Assembly (NCBI GenBank): GCA_021107345.1
Contig: JAIOSX010000280.1
Location: 1-19,479, forward strand
Length of the DNA stretch: 19,479 nt
Direction of reading: 5' to 3'
Origin: Candidatus Aegiribacteria sp.
Lineage (GTDB): Bacteria > Fermentibacterota > Fermentibacteria > Fermentibacterales > Fermentibacteraceae
Both the position numbers and the translations under genes were made by a program. Shown here one piece after another: positions 7,813 through 14,530 of this stretch; position 1 is the first letter of the stretch; the number at the start of each line of letters is the position of its first letter. Below the pieces are notes generated by a model. That model searched no databases, had not been told where the DNA came from, and saw only the letters and a list, made by a program, of their open reading frames with translations.

Positions 7813-9021
7813 TCAGTCGGTGAATCTTATCTCAATCCTGTTTCCAGACATTCCGGTAACTTCAAAATTCACATCAATTTCACTTGAAACAAGCTCATCG
7901 ATGATTTCAGTTGTCCCGGTTTCCGACACCACTTCAAGAGTGGCTCTTGAACCTGTAAGATCCCTGGTTATCACATCCAGAACACCCCTGAGTTTGAGGC
8001 GCAATTCGGAGCGTAGAGCCTGAACCCTTTCAAAATCAGCGTTTGCTGCGACGATGACGGTGATATTTTCTCCCTGTACCCAGCCGTTCAGGATAGCCGA
8101 TATAAGCTGGCTCGAAGTACTGTCAGCCGCCCGGGTTCGCGCCTGGCTCTCGCTGAACGGAACCTCCGCTGTTATGGCAGTGCCGGCAAGTACGCTACCG
8201 GTCTGTGTATTGATGGCCCGGCTGCTGACCTGGAACTCGTGGATATCCCTTGTAGATCCTGCGATCATCCGTGAGTTGACAGTGTGCAGGGCCGTGCCTG
8301 TGATGACTATCTCAGCACCTGCCGAAAGCCCGATAAGCGCGGCAGTCTGATCATCGCCTTCGAGGATAAGCTTGAGTTGATCCCTTTCCAGAATATCCGC
8401 AACCGTGGATGCGTCCACCACCGGAAATCCCTGCTGTCTGAAATGATCAAGAAGCATCGTCTCAAACATGATACTGCTCATAAGACTGCTTTCATCCGAA
8501 AGATCGGCCATGCTGGCAAGCTCTTTCACGATTACCATGACCCTTGGTCTTCCCTGTTCGTGCAGAAGGATACCGATGGCGGCAAGATCGTTCTCGATCC
8601 CATCAGTATTCACTACTGCGCGAATCACCACCCGGTAAAGATCTCCGTCCTGCTCTTCGTTTATTATCCGGTAGCTTGAGACATAGCCTCGCGCCTTTGA
8701 GTAGATCTCGTCGGAGATCAGCTGGAAGTTGTTTACCTCTGTTTCAGCATCTATGTATACTCCAACACCCTGCTCGATTGCTTTTCTCAGTGCGTCATCC
8801 AGTGCGTGATCCCTGGCTATATCCAGCCCTCCCGCGAATCCCAGAGCAGCTACACCCTCGGCAAGAATTTCAATATCATTCGCCCCGGAAGCCTGGAGTT
8901 CAGTCGTGGTTGCAGAAGAGACAGATGAAACTGAATCTGAGCCGGAAGATGCAGCCGGTATAACAATCTGCTGATTGCAGCCGGTGGCCAGGCATATGCT
9001 AATCAGTGTAATCCACTTCAT
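7813..9021 (-). CDS. FlgT-like lipoprotein
   Basis: 402 residues from ATG 9019-9021. The start MKWITLISICLATGC is a lipoprotein signal with lipobox LATGC, giving a lipidated Cys15; the longer frame from 9090 overlaps the upstream gene and hides this signal. Residues about 40-160 (GLDIARDHALDDALRKAIEQ and the following sheet region) resemble the FlgT N-terminal domain. The middle part (RPRVMVIVKE, FRQQGFPVVD, AEIVITGTA) resembles the TolB-like middle domain of FlgT. In Vibrio, FlgT forms the H ring of the flagellar basal body. Here it is a lipoprotein, starts seven bases after the LPP20-like gene, and no flagellar gene is near, so a non-flagellar envelope role is likely. The family call is by motif resemblance. 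Confidence 0.7.
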   Translation of the reverse strand: MKWITLISICLATGCNQQIVIPAASSGSDSVSSVSSATTTELQASGANDIEILAEGVAALGFAGGLDIARDHALDDALRKAIEQGVGVYIDAETEVNNFQLISDEIYSKARGYVSSYRIINEEQDGDLYRVVIRAVVNTDGIENDLAAIGILLHEQGRPRVMVIVKELASMADLSDESSLMSSIMFETMLLDHFRQQGFPVVDASTVADILERDQLKLILEGDDQTAALIGLSAGAEIVITGTALHTVNSRMIAGSTRDIHEFQVSSRAINTQTGSVLAGTAITAEVPFSESQARTRAADSTSSQLISAILNGWVQGENITVIVAANADFERVQALRSELRLKLRGVLDVITRDLTGSRATLEVVSETGTTEIIDELVSSEIDVNFEVTGMSGNRIEIRFTD

Positions 9022-9028
9022 TACATGC

Positions 9029-10018
9029 CTACAACAATACGTTAAGGAGAAAACGACCGGCACCCATGAGAAATGGCAGCCCTTCTTCAAGCCAGCCCAG
9101 CTTACCCGCGTCTGTTTCTCCCAGAACGATATCCGTTCCGAATTGTCCGGTTACCTGCAGGGCTTGCAAAACCAGAGGTGCTTGTGCGAAAGCAGGTTGA
9201 GACAGTATTTGATCAAGATCCGATATAAACTGCATTGCTGTCTGACCGCCCGAGCCAAGGTACTCGGCGTAATTTCTTGTATCCAGAAGCAGATTGCCGT
9301 TCGCGTCGTATATTTTTGGGTACATTGAAGGCTGAAGCCCTGCCTGACAGCCATCGAAAACAAGAGCGGAGTACTGGTCAAGAAATTCCTTTGTTTGTGG
9401 TGACATGGAGACGGCACTTATCTCCGGGTTTCCCATAGCTGAACGGAGAGCGCCCGAAAGCCCCTGAGGGCTGTGTATTTCCATTTCCAGCTCTACCTCG
9501 ACAGTTCCTGCCACGGAGTCATACCTGGCGGGTCCTACCTGCCTGGCGTTCCTGACAATACCCTCAACACGGGTATAGATGACATCGTAGTCTGTCATGA
9601 AATTCTCAACTCGAGTTTCTGAATTCACTCGAATACCCTGAACTGTTTCAAGCAGATTACGCTGCGCAACAACTACCGCTGCCCGCTCAGCCATCAATCT
9701 GGCCTGGGCTGTATTGGGATTGCCGGTGTCCAGTACGCCTGTTCCAGTTGCTCTTACGGTGTTGCCTGACCAGTCGATCTCACCGCCGGGAACGGATTCT
9801 TCAACATCTCCTGGAATTGCACACTGCGGTGCCATAATGGGAAGAACCTGTTCTACCGGGAGAACTGATATCGCAGCCTCAGCAGATTCGGACGCAATGG
9901 ATTCAGATACCATGGAGAGAACACTGGTAGAGGTTGCTGTATCCGTAGTTGTAGTTGTGGTGCCGCAGCCGGCTAGGATTACAATTATTGAAAATGAAGC
10001 CAACATAACATTTTTCAT
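9029..10018 (-). CDS. LPP20/FlgP-like lipoprotein
   Basis: 329 residues. The second in-frame ATG (10016-10018) is chosen because AAAGGA (10025-10030) lies six bases before it, while it directly touches the ATG at 10022-10024. MKNVMLASFSIIVILAGC is a lipoprotein signal with Cys18 as the lipidated residue, followed by a Thr-rich linker. The middle part (ARLMAERAAVVVAQRNLLETVQGIRV region, then RVEGIVRNARQV) matches the LPP20 family pattern, which includes Vibrio FlgP. The C-terminal third (about 200-329) is not recognised; it includes DANGNLLLDTRNYAEYL. Middle gene of a three-lipoprotein operon, 26 bases after the CsgG-like gene. Confidence 0.72.
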   Translation of the reverse strand: MKNVMLASFSIIVILAGCGTTTTTTDTATSTSVLSMVSESIASESAEAAISVLPVEQVLPIMAPQCAIPGDVEESVPGGEIDWSGNTVRATGTGVLDTGNPNTAQARLMAERAAVVVAQRNLLETVQGIRVNSETRVENFMTDYDVIYTRVEGIVRNARQVGPARYDSVAGTVEVELEMEIHSPQGLSGALRSAMGNPEISAVSMSPQTKEFLDQYSALVFDGCQAGLQPSMYPKIYDANGNLLLDTRNYAEYLGSGGQTAMQFISDLDQILSQPAFAQAPLVLQALQVTGQFGTDIVLGETDAGKLGWLEEGLPFLMGAGRFLLNVLL

Positions 10019-10044
10019 GTTCATTCCTTTATTTATTCCAGAAG

Positions 10045-10620
10045 TTACTGGGTTATTCCGAGCAAGGCTACTTCAACTGCCATTCTCAGGGCGCCTTCAG
10101 CACCTTCAAAATATCCCATACCCATCGATGTATAGAGTACTTCTGATGTTTCTACTGAGATTATCTTTAAATGAAGAGTGGCATCACGCTGTGCCGGCTC
10201 GTCATCCCAGAAACTGTCGTGTGTGATCTGGCCGATATTTATCGTCATTACGGCTTCAGCACCCAGAAGCTTGCCCAGCTGAACGGCAGTTGCCTGATCC
10301 ACCACACCGGAGTATGAGAATTCCTGTTCCGTGAGAAGCTGATCTACAATGCTTCTGTCCACCAATGTGAAGCGACCTGTCTGGAGAAGAGCCATTCCGG
10401 CATAATCATACAGTCCGGTTGTGAAAGATGAACTGTTGATCGAAGATGCGGATGGAGGCAACACCACCGTGCGCCATAACTGTTTGGAATCAAAGGCAGG
10501 AGATTTGGCATACTCTGTAGGCACCCCGAGAGACATTATCTGGGCTGTTGACATACAACCTGTGAGAAGTAATCCGACAGTAGCAAGAACAACCATCGGA
10601 ATAATAATTTGTTTTAACAT
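10045..10620 (-). CDS. CsgG-like lipoprotein
   Basis: 191 residues from ATG 10618-10620. GGAGG lies six bases upstream, with a nearer ATG (10624-10626) touching it directly. MLKQIIIPMVVLATVGLLLTGC is a lipoprotein signal with Cys22. The body has the CsgG-type core: TVVLPPSAS strand, then GRFTLVDRSIVDQLLTEQEF, then GKLLGAEAVMTINIGQIT. It is shorter than curli secretin CsgG (about 260-280 residues), so it may be a periplasmic outer-membrane-attached adaptor rather than a pore; FlgO-type proteins share a related fold. First gene of the three-lipoprotein operon. No trustworthy promoter was identified upstream. Confidence 0.72.
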   Translation of the reverse strand: MLKQIIIPMVVLATVGLLLTGCMSTAQIMSLGVPTEYAKSPAFDSKQLWRTVVLPPSASSINSSSFTTGLYDYAGMALLQTGRFTLVDRSIVDQLLTEQEFSYSGVVDQATAVQLGKLLGAEAVMTINIGQITHDSFWDDEPAQRDATLHLKIISVETSEVLYTSMGMGYFEGAEGALRMAVEVALLGITQ

Positions 10621-10691
10621 AAACATCCTCCAGTTTATTGAAATATCCGGCTTTTTCAAAAGCACTAACTTTCTACACTTCATATCCATTT

Positions 10692-10790
10692 ATGTTCCAG
10701 AGCCACATTGAGGGGACAGAGTACAACACGTACCGGCCCAACGGATACCGGCCTGAACTCAAGGATCTGTTAGAAAGCTGGCAAAGATAA
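10692..10790 (+). pseudogene. Possible remnant of a gene 3' end
   Basis: An ATG-initiated stretch of 32 codons reads with protein-like composition, including YNTYRPNGYRPELKDLLESW, and ends in TAA (10788-10790). There is no ribosome-binding site before the ATG, and the frame stays open upstream into the leader of the lipoprotein operon, so it looks like the tail of a decayed gene rather than an intact one. Family not recognised. The bases 10791-10863 hold nothing I can identify. Confidence 0.25.
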
Positions 10791-10863
10791 TCATATATCC
10801 AGGATTAATCAAGGGAATTGGAAGTTGAATGCATGGGCGAATACACACGAGAAGGAAAACGGT

Positions 10864-11028
10864 CTAGGAGGTTGTCCGACAATGGGCATTGAGCAGAAGA
10901 GCTACATAGCTGAGATAGAATGATCACAGATTTGAAGAGAATACTGAATGTATTTGATGATAATATGTGGTATATAGCCAGATATGTGGTTTCTTATGCC
11001 GATGCTGCATTATCGGACAACCTCCTAG
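10864..11028. mobile_element. MITE-like element with 21-bp terminal inverted repeats
   Basis: The left end (10864-10884, beginning CTAGGAGGTTGTCCGA) and right end (11008-11028) are inverted copies matching at 20 of 21 positions. They enclose about 123 bp with no credible gene. If the target duplication is CTAG, palindromic and present at both outer edges, the element proper is 10868-11024; a TA duplication is also possible. Too short to encode a transposase, so it would be moved in trans by an IS with the same ends. The parent IS family is unknown. The right repeat supplies the stop codon of the adjacent kinase gene. The interior has a direct repeat ATATGTGGT. Confidence 0.65.
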
Positions 11029-11492
11029 CAGAAGCCTCCTTCTACAATTTCCACCGTCCAGAAGGCAGGGAGTTCTTCGCAGGCGAGGTCTTCATTCATT
11101 TTCTCTACTCTTTCCAGAGGAACTCCGTGAATATTTCGTGAGTGAGCCGTTTCAGCGTCGCATTTGACATGGATTATTTTCACATCGAGGCCGTAGGCCT
11201 GAGCCAGGTTGTAATAGGGGGAAATCTCCCATGCCCTTATGGCCGTATTGTCTATCACAACAACTTCCGGGGAGGTCTCAGAATCCATTTTAATGGATGC
11301 CAGAGTCTCGGCAAATCCCCTGAGGCATGAACCATGGGCTTCAGAAATAAGTGTACCGTCGAATCTGTAAACACCATCATCATCCACAAAGTAACTATCA
11401 GCCGAGCATACATGCGCCCCCGGATGATTCTTCTGCACCCATGTTGATTTCCCTGCGCCCGGAAGACCCCTCATAATATAGATTTTCGCCAA
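11025..11492 (-). CDS. N4BP2L1-like P-loop kinase
   Basis: Predicted ATP-dependent kinase of the polynucleotide-kinase-like P-loop group; substrate unknown. From TTG 11490-11492, 155 residues starting MAKIYIMRGLPGAGKSTW, with Walker A GLPGAGKST at 9-17. The order of motifs (CSADSYFVDDDGVYRF, then SEAHGSC, then VVIDNTAIRAWEISPY, then AHSRNIHGVPLERVEKM) closely follows vertebrate N4BP2L1 and its bacterial relatives. The open frame extends upstream to 11690, but that part lies antisense-free inside the GYD gene in another frame and resembles shadow sequence. TTG has GGAG nine bases upstream. The stop TAG (11025-11027) lies inside the terminal repeat of the MITE, so the last residues may not be original. 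It follows the GYD gene by 46 bases. Confidence 0.75.
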   Translation of the reverse strand: MAKIYIMRGLPGAGKSTWVQKNHPGAHVCSADSYFVDDDGVYRFDGTLISEAHGSCLRGFAETLASIKMDSETSPEVVVIDNTAIRAWEISPYYNLAQAYGLDVKIIHVKCDAETAHSRNIHGVPLERVEKMNEDLACEELPAFWTVEIVEGGFC

Positions 11493-11538
11493 GTGATACT
11501 GCTCCGGTTCCCGGTTAAGGCAAAGCCTGCGTTTTATG

Positions 11539-11841
11539 TCAGTTTTTGATTTCCTGAAGAACCCCGAGGAAATCCTTGTACTCCAGCGCCTGCCAGCTTT
11601 CAGCCTCAAGAGCTCCTTCAGACCTTGAAATGAGAGAGATCTTATGAGCGGTCTCAACATCTGGAGCTTCGTAGATATCCATGAAATCATACGGGCCGAG
11701 AATGGCGTAGTGAGCTATCCATTTTACTTCAGGACAGGTCTCTTTTACCCTGTGAAGCCATTCCTTCCCCATTTTTTTTCTGCCGCCAGCATCGTGCAGA
11801 CTCTTATAGCTGTGTCTTGTCATCAGTACAAATGTAGGCAT
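11539..11841 (-). CDS. GYD-domain protein
   Basis: 100 residues, a small ferredoxin-like alpha/beta protein. The segment HYAILGPYDFMDIYEAPDVETAH carries the defining G-x-YD turn of the GYD family (here GPYD), and the N-terminus MPTFVLMTR is the typical first strand. Length fits the family (about 90-105). Biochemical role unknown; no catalytic residue evident. Start ATG has AAAGGAG about six bases upstream. It is the first gene of a minus-strand pair with the kinase and is divergent from the que operon across 177 bases. Confidence 0.8.
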   Translation of the reverse strand: MPTFVLMTRHSYKSLHDAGGRKKMGKEWLHRVKETCPEVKWIAHYAILGPYDFMDIYEAPDVETAHKISLISRSEGALEAESWQALEYKDFLGVLQEIKN

Positions 11842-11948
11842 GATTTCTCCTTTCTTCCACTATGAATATTGATATATATCCCCATGAATGACAAGTGCTG
11901 TCCGGAAAGCATATTTCATCCGCTTTGAATATCCATTAGTTAACGACA

Positions 11949-11976
11949 TTGAAGGCTGAATGGATTTCAATATAGT
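11949..11976 (+). promoter_or_regulatory. Possible promoter of the que operon
   Basis: TTGAAG (11949-11954) and TATAGT (11971-11976) are 16 bases apart, matching consensus at 4/6 and 5/6. Transcription would start near 11983, leaving a leader of about 36 bases. I see no preQ1 riboswitch in that short leader or in the intergenic space 11842-12018. No convincing promoter was found for the divergent GYD gene. Confidence 0.4.
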
Positions 11977-12004
11977 ATATATTCCATTGATCTCATGGTA
12001 TTGC

Positions 12005-12011
12005 AGGGAGG
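12005..12011 (+). promoter_or_regulatory. Strong ribosome-binding site that decides the queC start
   Basis: AGGGAGG lies seven bases before CTG 12019-12021. It would fall inside the coding sequence if the upstream ATG (11995) were used, and that ATG has no such site. Confidence 0.65.
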
Positions 12012-12018
12012 TAATATC

Positions 12019-12729
12019 CTGGAAAGAAAAGCGGTAGTGCTTCTCAGTGGCGGGCTGGATTCCGCTACAACGCTGTACATAGCCAGGGAAGAGGGTTTCA
12101 GAATCCATACGATTTCTTTTCACTACGGCCAGCAGCATACACAGGAGCTGGAATCAGCTGCCGTAATCGCCAAATATGCAGGAGCACGGGATCATGTAAC
12201 CATCTCTCTTGATCCCAGACTGTTTGAAGGTTCAGCATTGACCGGATCAGAGATCATACCCGAAAACAGGTCTCCCGATGAAATGGCCGGGATGATCCCT
12301 TCAACTTACGTGCCGGCCAGGAACACGGTTTTTCTGGCCATGGCTCTCGCGTACGCTGAAGTTATCGGAGCTCGCGACATCTTCATTGGCGTGAATGCCC
12401 TGGATTACAGCGGATATCCTGATTGCAGGCCTGAATTCGTGGCAGCATTTCAGAAACTGGCAGAACTGGCAACAAAGGAAGCTGTTGATGGAAACCCCGC
12501 AAGGATTCATGCTCCACTGCTTTACATGACCAAGGCTGAGATAATCAAACAGGGTCTTGAGCTCGGCGTAGATTATTCAATGACGCACAGCTGCTACAAT
12601 CCCGATAAAGCGGGAAGGGCCTGCGGCAGATGCGATGCCTGCATACTGAGATTGAGGGGTTTTCATGAAAACGGAATAAAGGATCCTGCCATCTACATCA
12701 ACCAGTCAGAGATGAATAATGAGCTATAG
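12019..12729 (+). CDS. queC: 7-cyano-7-deazaguanine synthase QueC, probable CTG start
   Basis: Converts 7-carboxy-7-deazaguanine and ammonia to preQ0 using ATP, the fourth step from GTP in queuosine precursor synthesis; cytosolic. From CTG the protein is 236 residues. The PP-loop SGGLDS lies at 10-15, and four zinc-binding cysteines are present (C192 in HSCYNP, and C202, C205, C208 in ACGRCDAC). The family normally begins within a few residues of KAVVLLSGGLDS, which fits CTG 12019 with AGGGAGG seven bases upstream. The in-frame ATG at 11995 would add eight residues (MVLQGGNI) and lacks an RBS. The 3' end overlaps queE by 11 bases. First gene of queC-queE-queD-folE2. Confidence 0.95.
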   Translation: MERKAVVLLSGGLDSATTLYIAREEGFRIHTISFHYGQQHTQELESAAVIAKYAGARDHVTISLDPRLFEGSALTGSEIIPENRSPDEMAGMIPSTYVPARNTVFLAMALAYAEVIGARDIFIGVNALDYSGYPDCRPEFVAAFQKLAELATKEAVDGNPARIHAPLLYMTKAEIIKQGLELGVDYSMTHSCYNPDKAGRACGRCDACILRLRGFHENGIKDPAIYINQSEMNNEL

Positions 12730-13318
12730 AGTCAAGGAGATCGTATATACGCTTCAGGGGGAAGGGGCCAATTCAGGTAAAGCTGTTGTTCTGTGCCGGT
12801 TTGAAGGATGCAATCTGAACTGCAGTTTCTGCGATACGGATTTTCAGGGCATCGACGGTCCAGGCGGAGGGGAATTTGGATCCGCCGGTGAACTGGCCGA
12901 GGCTGTCAGTGAAAGATGGAAGGGAGAAATGAGCTGTCCACGGGTATTGTGTACAGGAGGCGAACCTCTGATGCAGCTTGACGGACAGCTTGTAGAAGCC
13001 CTCCATCTGAAAGGGTTTGAAATATTGCTGGAAACAAACGGGACGATAGAGCTTCCGGATGGAATTAACTGGGTTTGTGTAAGCCCCAAGGAAGGCGGGG
13101 ACCCGGTAGTAAAAAAGGGAAACGAATTAAAACTGGCATATCCCCAGAAGAATGTTGATCCGGGCAGGTACCTTTCACTTGATTTTGAATATTTTTACCT
13201 GCAGCCGATTTCCGGGGTTGATCTTGAAATTAACACTCGACAGGCGGTTGAATACTGCCTGAATAATCCGCGATGGGCTCTGAGTCTTCAGATTCACAAG
13301 TATATCGGTGTACCGTAG
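12719..13318 (+). CDS. queE: 7-carboxy-7-deazaguanine synthase QueE
   Basis: Radical SAM enzyme that contracts 6-carboxytetrahydropterin to 7-carboxy-7-deazaguanine. 199 residues. The [4Fe-4S] cluster motif CNLNCSFC gives C31, C35 and C38 (CX3CX2C); TGGEP at 79-83 contacts SAM. The N-terminal YTLQGEGANSG is the substrate-binding strand of QueE, and the ending LSLQIHKYIGVP is typical. Start ATG 12719 lies inside the end of queC (11-base overlap); the RBS is weak, so coupling to queC translation is likely. The gap to queD is 11 bases. Confidence 0.95.
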   Translation: MSYRVKEIVYTLQGEGANSGKAVVLCRFEGCNLNCSFCDTDFQGIDGPGGGEFGSAGELAEAVSERWKGEMSCPRVLCTGGEPLMQLDGQLVEALHLKGFEILLETNGTIELPDGINWVCVSPKEGGDPVVKKGNELKLAYPQKNVDPGRYLSLDFEYFYLQPISGVDLEINTRQAVEYCLNNPRWALSLQIHKYIGVP

Positions 13319-13329
13319 AGGAGATATGA

Positions 13330-13695
13330 ATGGAAGTATACAGAGTTTTCAAATTCGATGCCGCTCATCTCCTCCCGAACCTTCCTCCTGAGCACAGATG
13401 CAGCAGGCTCCACGGTCATACGTTTAAAGCTGTGATTCATCTGAGGGCCGGGGTTGGAAAAGAGACCGGATGGGTAAGGGATTTCGGAGAGATTAAAAGA
13501 CTGTGTACACCTGTGATCGATGAGCTTGATCACAAGTACCTTAACGATATCCAGGGGCTTGAGAATCCCACCAGCGAGAATATCGCCATTTGGGTTTGGA
13601 ACAGGCTGAAGCCGGTACTGCCCGAGCTGAGCATGATAGAGATAAAAGAAACATCATCAACAGGATGCAGGTACAGAGGGCAGGACAAAGCATGA
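13330..13695 (+). CDS. queD: 6-carboxy-5,6,7,8-tetrahydropterin synthase QueD
   Basis: Converts dihydroneopterin triphosphate to 6-carboxytetrahydropterin. 121 residues, normal for the family. Zinc ligands H13 (FDAAH), H28 and H30 (HGH); catalytic C24 (HRCSRLHGH); D67-H68 (LDHKYLN); PTSEN at 80-84; E107 in IKETSSTG. The cysteine and the LDH motif favour QueD over eukaryotic-type PTPS. GAGGAG (13318-13323) precedes ATG 13330. The stop codon TGA overlaps the ATG of folE2 by four bases. Confidence 0.95.
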   Translation: MEVYRVFKFDAAHLLPNLPPEHRCSRLHGHTFKAVIHLRAGVGKETGWVRDFGEIKRLCTPVIDELDHKYLNDIQGLENPTSENIAIWVWNRLKPVLPELSMIEIKETSSTGCRYRGQDKA

Positions 13696-14495
13696 ACGAT
13701 GTTCAGAACAGTCCGGATTTCAGGAAAATCACCCTTGACGAGGCTGGTATCAAGGACCTTCAGTACCCTGTTACACTCCTTGACAGGGCGAATGAAAAGC
13801 AGAGAACCGTAGCGACCATATCCATGTCGGTTGAGCTTCCCCATCATTTCAAGGGGACGCATATGAGCAGGTTTGTAGAAGTTCTGGCGAGGCACACATG
13901 CGAGTTTGACGGGCGAACCATTCCTGCAATCCTTGCCGAACTGAGGCAGGTTCTTGACGCTGAATCAGCCAGAATGACTGTCAGCTTCCCCTATTTTCTT
14001 GAGAAGGAAGCTCCTGTAACCGGGATTACCGCAAAAATGAACTATCAGTGCTCCTTCTACGGACAAAGCGGCCCGGGGGGAGAGGATTTCGTTCTGGGCG
14101 TTACCGTACCGGTAAGCAGCCTCTGCCCATGCAGCAGGGAAATAAGCGGTTATGGAGCTCATAACCAGCGGGGACACATAATGATCGAAGTTCGGAGTCT
14201 GCCCGACGAGAAAGGAACTCCCATGCTCGTATGGATAGAGGAACTGATCGAGATAGCGGAATCGTCAGCATCATCCCCCCTCTATTCCTTACTGAAAAGA
14301 CCAGATGAGAAGTATGTGACCGAGCTTGCTTACGATAACCCGGTATTCGTTGAAGACATGGTTCGTAACGCGGGTGAACAACTTATGCAGGATGAAAGAT
14401 TGACCTGGTTTCAGGTAACCGCCGAAAACCAGGAAAGTATACATAATCATACAGCTTACGCCAGGTTTGAATGGAATAGGGACGGAGGTAATTAG
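13692..14495 (+). CDS. folE2: GTP cyclohydrolase FolE2 (type IB)
   Basis: Converts GTP to dihydroneopterin triphosphate, the entry step for both queuosine and folate pathways. 267 residues. Family markers: KGTHMSRF (54-61), the metal-binding cysteine in LCPCSREI (C145, with E150) and GAHNQRG (155-161). I chose ATG 13692 because it overlaps the queD stop (ATGA) and gives the usual length; the open frame extends upstream only through queD. The type IB enzyme can use several metals and often replaces zinc-dependent FolE in bacteria facing zinc limitation (family knowledge). The last seven codons lie within the left arm of a perfect inverted repeat. Confidence 0.96.
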   Translation: MNDVQNSPDFRKITLDEAGIKDLQYPVTLLDRANEKQRTVATISMSVELPHHFKGTHMSRFVEVLARHTCEFDGRTIPAILAELRQVLDAESARMTVSFPYFLEKEAPVTGITAKMNYQCSFYGQSGPGGEDFVLGVTVPVSSLCPCSREISGYGAHNQRGHIMIEVRSLPDEKGTPMLVWIEELIEIAESSASSPLYSLLKRPDEKYVTELAYDNPVFVEDMVRNAGEQLMQDERLTWFQVTAENQESIHNHTAYARFEWNRDGGN

Positions 14496-14521
14496 ATATC
14501 TTAATTACCTCCGTCCCTATT
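14475..14521. terminator. 20-bp perfect inverted repeat, probable bidirectional terminator
   Basis: Left arm 14475-14494 and right arm 14502-14521 are exact reverse complements (AATAGGGACGGAGGTAATTA) with a seven-base loop. The arm contains the end of folE2, whose TAG is 14493-14495. The right arm ends ten bases before the stop of the convergent queF gene. The following bases are TTAACC on the + strand and CCATTC on the minus strand, so U-tracts are poor. It may be an intrinsic terminator for both operons or a mobile palindromic (REP-type) unit that has fused with the end of folE2. Confidence 0.6.
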
Positions 14522-14530
14522 TAACCTTCC

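Noticed and set aside
8284..8963. Long + strand frames opposite the FlgT-like gene
   Set aside because: Antisense shadows, rich in Arg/Ser/Leu, without RBS or family motifs.
9022..9090. Longer start of the FlgT-like lipoprotein
   Set aside because: It overlaps the previous gene and hides the lipoprotein signal, which begins at ATG 9021.
10621..10670. TTGAAA/TAAACT promoter for the lipoprotein operon
   Set aside because: The -10 box would touch the ribosome-binding site GGAGG, so the transcript would start within or after it.
11493..11690. N-terminal extension of the P-loop kinase to ATG 11690
   Set aside because: About 50 of these codons lie inside the GYD gene in another frame, have no kinase homology, and place the P-loop unusually deep. 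TTG 11492 with a GGAG upstream fits the family better.
11842..12018. preQ1 riboswitch upstream of queC
   Set aside because: The leader after the likely promoter is only about 36 bases and shows neither the stem-loop nor the A-rich tail of a preQ1 aptamer.
13590..13691. Longer folE2 start at 13590
   Set aside because: It would lie wholly inside queD. ATG 13692 overlaps the queD stop (ATGA) and gives normal length.
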